A DNA stretch of 64,000 nt, from the NCBI RefSeq assembly GCF_021018895.1, contig NC_079379.1, forward strand, positions 22,939,776-23,003,775. Reading direction: 5' to 3'. Below are positions 61,376 through 64,000 of the stretch, one piece after another. The position numbers and the translations under genes are program-made. The notes under the pieces were generated by a model. It had not been told where the DNA came from and made no database searches. It worked only from the letters and a program-made list of their open reading frames with translations. Within the stretch, counting starts at the first letter, position 1. Each line of letters begins with the position of its first letter. Origin of the DNA: Seriola aureovittata (taxonomy: Eukaryota; Chordata; Actinopteri; Carangiformes; Carangidae).

Positions 61376-63797
61376 CGGTGTGTGTGGCCTTCAGCCCTGG
61401 AAAAAAACGGCAGAGTCGAGCTCAGAAGTGTATGAGCACCGAAAGGACTGATGTAGTCAGGCCAGGCAGTGTAACGCCCAAACCACATAGAGATAAAGGA
61501 TGGAGACTGATCTCAAATGCAAATGCAAATTCTCGTTAGGTGAATGTGAAAGTACAAGGAGGTCCAGAACCGACAAAAGGCAGTGAAAAAATAAGAGTGA
61601 CAGCTTTTTATCCATGTAGCTGATAAAATAAATTAAAACCTCATTTGTTTTTATTTATGTTTTCTCCTCTCTTTCTCTTCCACTCCCTAATTTAGTTTTC
61701 AAGCTTTTCCTTTTTTGCCTCTTGGCACATTTTTATTCATTAATCTATTTTAAAACGCTAGCGCCAGTGAATAAAATAAAGAGTTTATCACTTATTTCCA
61801 ATTTGACTAAAAGAAAATAAAAGATGTACACTTTAAAAAAAAAATCATTATTCATTATGTGAAGTGCAGCAATCAAAGTTATTTACAAACTGCACTGAAG
61901 CTGGCAGCTGATAACACCGTGTGTTGCTCGCTGCTGCCCGACAGCAACAGAGTCGTGACGGTGTGTTTTTGAAATTAGCTTTAGCGCCAGTTAACTTTGT
62001 TAGCGTTAGCATGCCAGTTAAAATTATGTAGCTACTTTTAGGAAAGTTACAGCAGTATGATGTACATGGATGATAAAAAATACATGGTGCTCAATGTGTT
62101 TAGCTAAAAACATTTTGAGGTAAGCTAGCTTGCTACACACACATGCACATATTAAAGTAATGTATTCCCACGCCTCGAACCTTAACCTGAGTGGGCAGTG
62201 TCGTGAAACGGTTGGTTACACTGAAGTCCAACTACACGTGTAAAACAGCCAGTTCAAATAATAATAAAGAATTTACATATGAGTTGATTTAATATTGAAA
62301 ACTCGCCAGTTCCTCACGGACCACAAGGAGTCGCTTGCGGACGTCTCTTTGAGAAAGGCCGCTCAAAACTAAACCTAAACCTGATTCTAACTGAACCTTG
62401 AAACAAAGTCTTCTCTCCTAGTTGATTTGGCGACACCTGTGGTTACTGGTGGAAAAAGCGAATGCGGTTTAATACTACAGGCCACAGAGTTCTGGGCGAA
62501 GCAAAACAAACTACTGTCGTTTTAACAAAGAAGTCAGGCAATCTTTGGCCTGTCTCCATCACTCTGTGAGCAGCTGTGATCTGATTTTATGCTGCACCCA
62601 GCATGAGTCCGAACAGCAGGGCTCAGTGAAAGGAGCTGGTTACCTACGCTGAGAAGTTGGAGGTGTGCAGCCTGTCCCCTGCAGCTCTTCATCTAACAGC
62701 TCACTGTGGCTCCGTCTCGTTCCATTACTCTGTGCAATATGTCAAAATGAGCCGCTGTCGGGGGAAAAAAATGCAGACAAACGAACCATAGTTTGTTTTG
62801 TAGATGCATATTTTGTTTTCATATTCTGACACATTACATTTCCAATGCTTTTAATGTGAAGCTGCAGCAGTAGGAAATGTTTGGTTTGCAGTAGCAGCAA
62901 CTTCATGCAGCCACAGACGGCCAGTTCATAATCAGAGACGCAGGCTGACAAACTTTACTCCACAGTAATGTCTCAAAATGCAGCGCTCTCCCGCTTAAAC
63001 AACCGATGGGCGATTCACAAGGACCTCTCGGTAGGAAACCTCCCTACAGGGGCCCCGTTTAGAATGAAAACAATTGGGGTCGGTGGTTGGACGTAATGTA
63101 GGCCGATCTTCGTCTGGCTGATGACTGGTTGACTTCACGTGCTGCTGCTCCGTCCCTCCACTGAACACCGTCAGTGGAGAGAGCCACATCAGAGCTTCTT
63201 CACTAGATAAGGTCTGTCCAAAACGTCTCTAGATACGTCGCTAACTGCTTTTAGGACAAAAAAAGTTGTCATAAAAGTTGCCAAATCTAGCAAGAAAATT
63301 GCTCGATTGTCAACACTGCTCTGCAGGAATCTCACTCACCGACTCGAGTTGCAATGATTGGCTGAGTAGAGTCACATGAGATGATTTGCGACACATGCAT
63401 TGTTCTGTGCCTTTAAAGGCTGGAAAATCTGAGCTGGCTTCAAATAGAAACACTGTCATAATTTAATAATTCTCAATAATTTGATTCAGGTATGACAACA
63501 TCCTGGTCCTGCTGCACACCTATCAGTGAATTGGCTGTATATGGATACGCCCATCTCATTATCTTATAATGATTGAACTTGTGGTGAAAATAGAGAATAG
63601 ATAAATGATTGAATGTGTGCCAACACCCAAAAAATAAAGAAATCTAATGAGCTGAGACGAATGAAGTATTATTTTTAAAGGAAAGGTATAACACTTTATA
63701 TTTCTTTATAGACCACCTTTTATTTATCTAAATATAATATATTAGTATAAACAATATTTATTTGTGTATACAGCAATGTCTTGACACATCTGATACT

Positions 63798-63810
63798 TGA
63801 CCTTTGACCG
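63798..63810 (-). promoter_or_regulatory. DR1-like nuclear receptor site in intron 1
   Basis: TGACCT-T-TGACCG reads on the minus strand as CGGTCA-A-AGGTCA, one mismatch from a perfect DR1. It may be a remnant of the dispersed DR1-bearing repeat seen elsewhere in the window. Function is not shown. Confidence 0.3.
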
Positions 63811-64000
63811 CCTTTTGTCAGTTTCAGGACTCTGAACACATCTGTGTAATACTCCTGCCACCGGCTGCTTAGTGGGGATTTACATAGTGCCGAGCTAGCA
63901 GCATTTGATTAATGGCAAACTGACTGATAAACCGGTAGTGATGGCCTCTGATCAATGGTTCTCCAACAAGGTGAAGAAGCAGAAATCGTTGTTCTTACCT

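Larger units (their letters stand above)
57323..64000 (+). other. oprd1: oprd1 intron 1 (partial, at least 6.7 kb)
   Basis: No open frame on the + strand downstream resembles TM2 (the expected start is a tyrosine-threonine-lysine stretch leading to NIYIFNLALAD). The next exon is therefore outside the window. The intron holds G-rich tracts at 57873-57925 and 59142-59182, a long TG microsatellite at 61300-61372, and a DR1-like site at 63798-63810. A short shared piece of dispersed repeat (GCGACACCTGTGG-type sequence) occurs near 59550 and 62430. The rest shows nothing recognisable. Confidence 0.8.

Overview
The window looks like a piece of a teleost fish genome, probably a spiny-rayed (percomorph-type) fish. 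It is AT-rich and intron/intergenic-like, with long CA, GA and ATT microsatellites. It is dense with interspersed repeats of kinds known from fish: a tRNA-derived SINE, several degenerate Tc1-like transposons, LINE and Ty3/Gypsy fragments, and TTAA-flanked MITE-like elements. I see no bacterial or phage gene organisation, no CRISPR array and no rRNA. Most long open frames here are chance frames or dinucleotide-repeat translations.

Only one protein-coding gene can be supported. It is the first coding exon of an opioid receptor, best matched to the delta type (oprd1), on the + strand at 57072-57322. It carries the extracellular N-terminus with two N-glycosylation sequons, all of TM1, and a clean GT splice donor at the position where vertebrate opioid receptor genes are interrupted. 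A TATA-containing, CpG-rich promoter and leader lie at about 56.6-57.07 kb, with a CA/TA microsatellite in the leader. The window ends inside intron 1, so TM2-TM7 lie beyond 64000.

The 56 kb upstream of oprd1 appears to be a gene desert. From left to right it holds: a long-armed MITE (1.2-2.1 kb); a TTAA-flanked element with a SINE inserted in it (2.36-3.68 kb); a second TTAA-flanked element with a LINE 3' tail inserted in it (4.36-5.08 kb); a possible noncoding transcript start and exon (about 9.05-9.71 kb); a Tc1-like remnant (15.2-15.7 kb); a 197-bp perfect GA tract (19.7 kb); a LINE reverse-transcriptase fragment (22.7-23.0 kb); a Tc1 relic on the minus strand (30.8-31.7 kb); a second SINE (32.4-32.7 kb); another Tc1 relic (34.5-34.7 kb); a Gypsy RNase H fragment (39.0-39.2 kb); a fold-back MITE (40.1-40.4 kb); and a 35-bp minisatellite (46.9-47.15 kb).

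The most interesting non-genic signal is a dispersed repeat present three times (21.7-22.15, 23.83-24.08 and 37.0-37.5 kb). Two copies contain perfect AGGTCAnnnTGACCT palindromes, the classical oestrogen response element consensus, next to DR1-type AGGTCA repeats. A second dispersed repeat rich in near-CRE TGACGT motifs lies about 0.7 kb upstream of the oprd1 TATA box. Any effect on oprd1 is inference.
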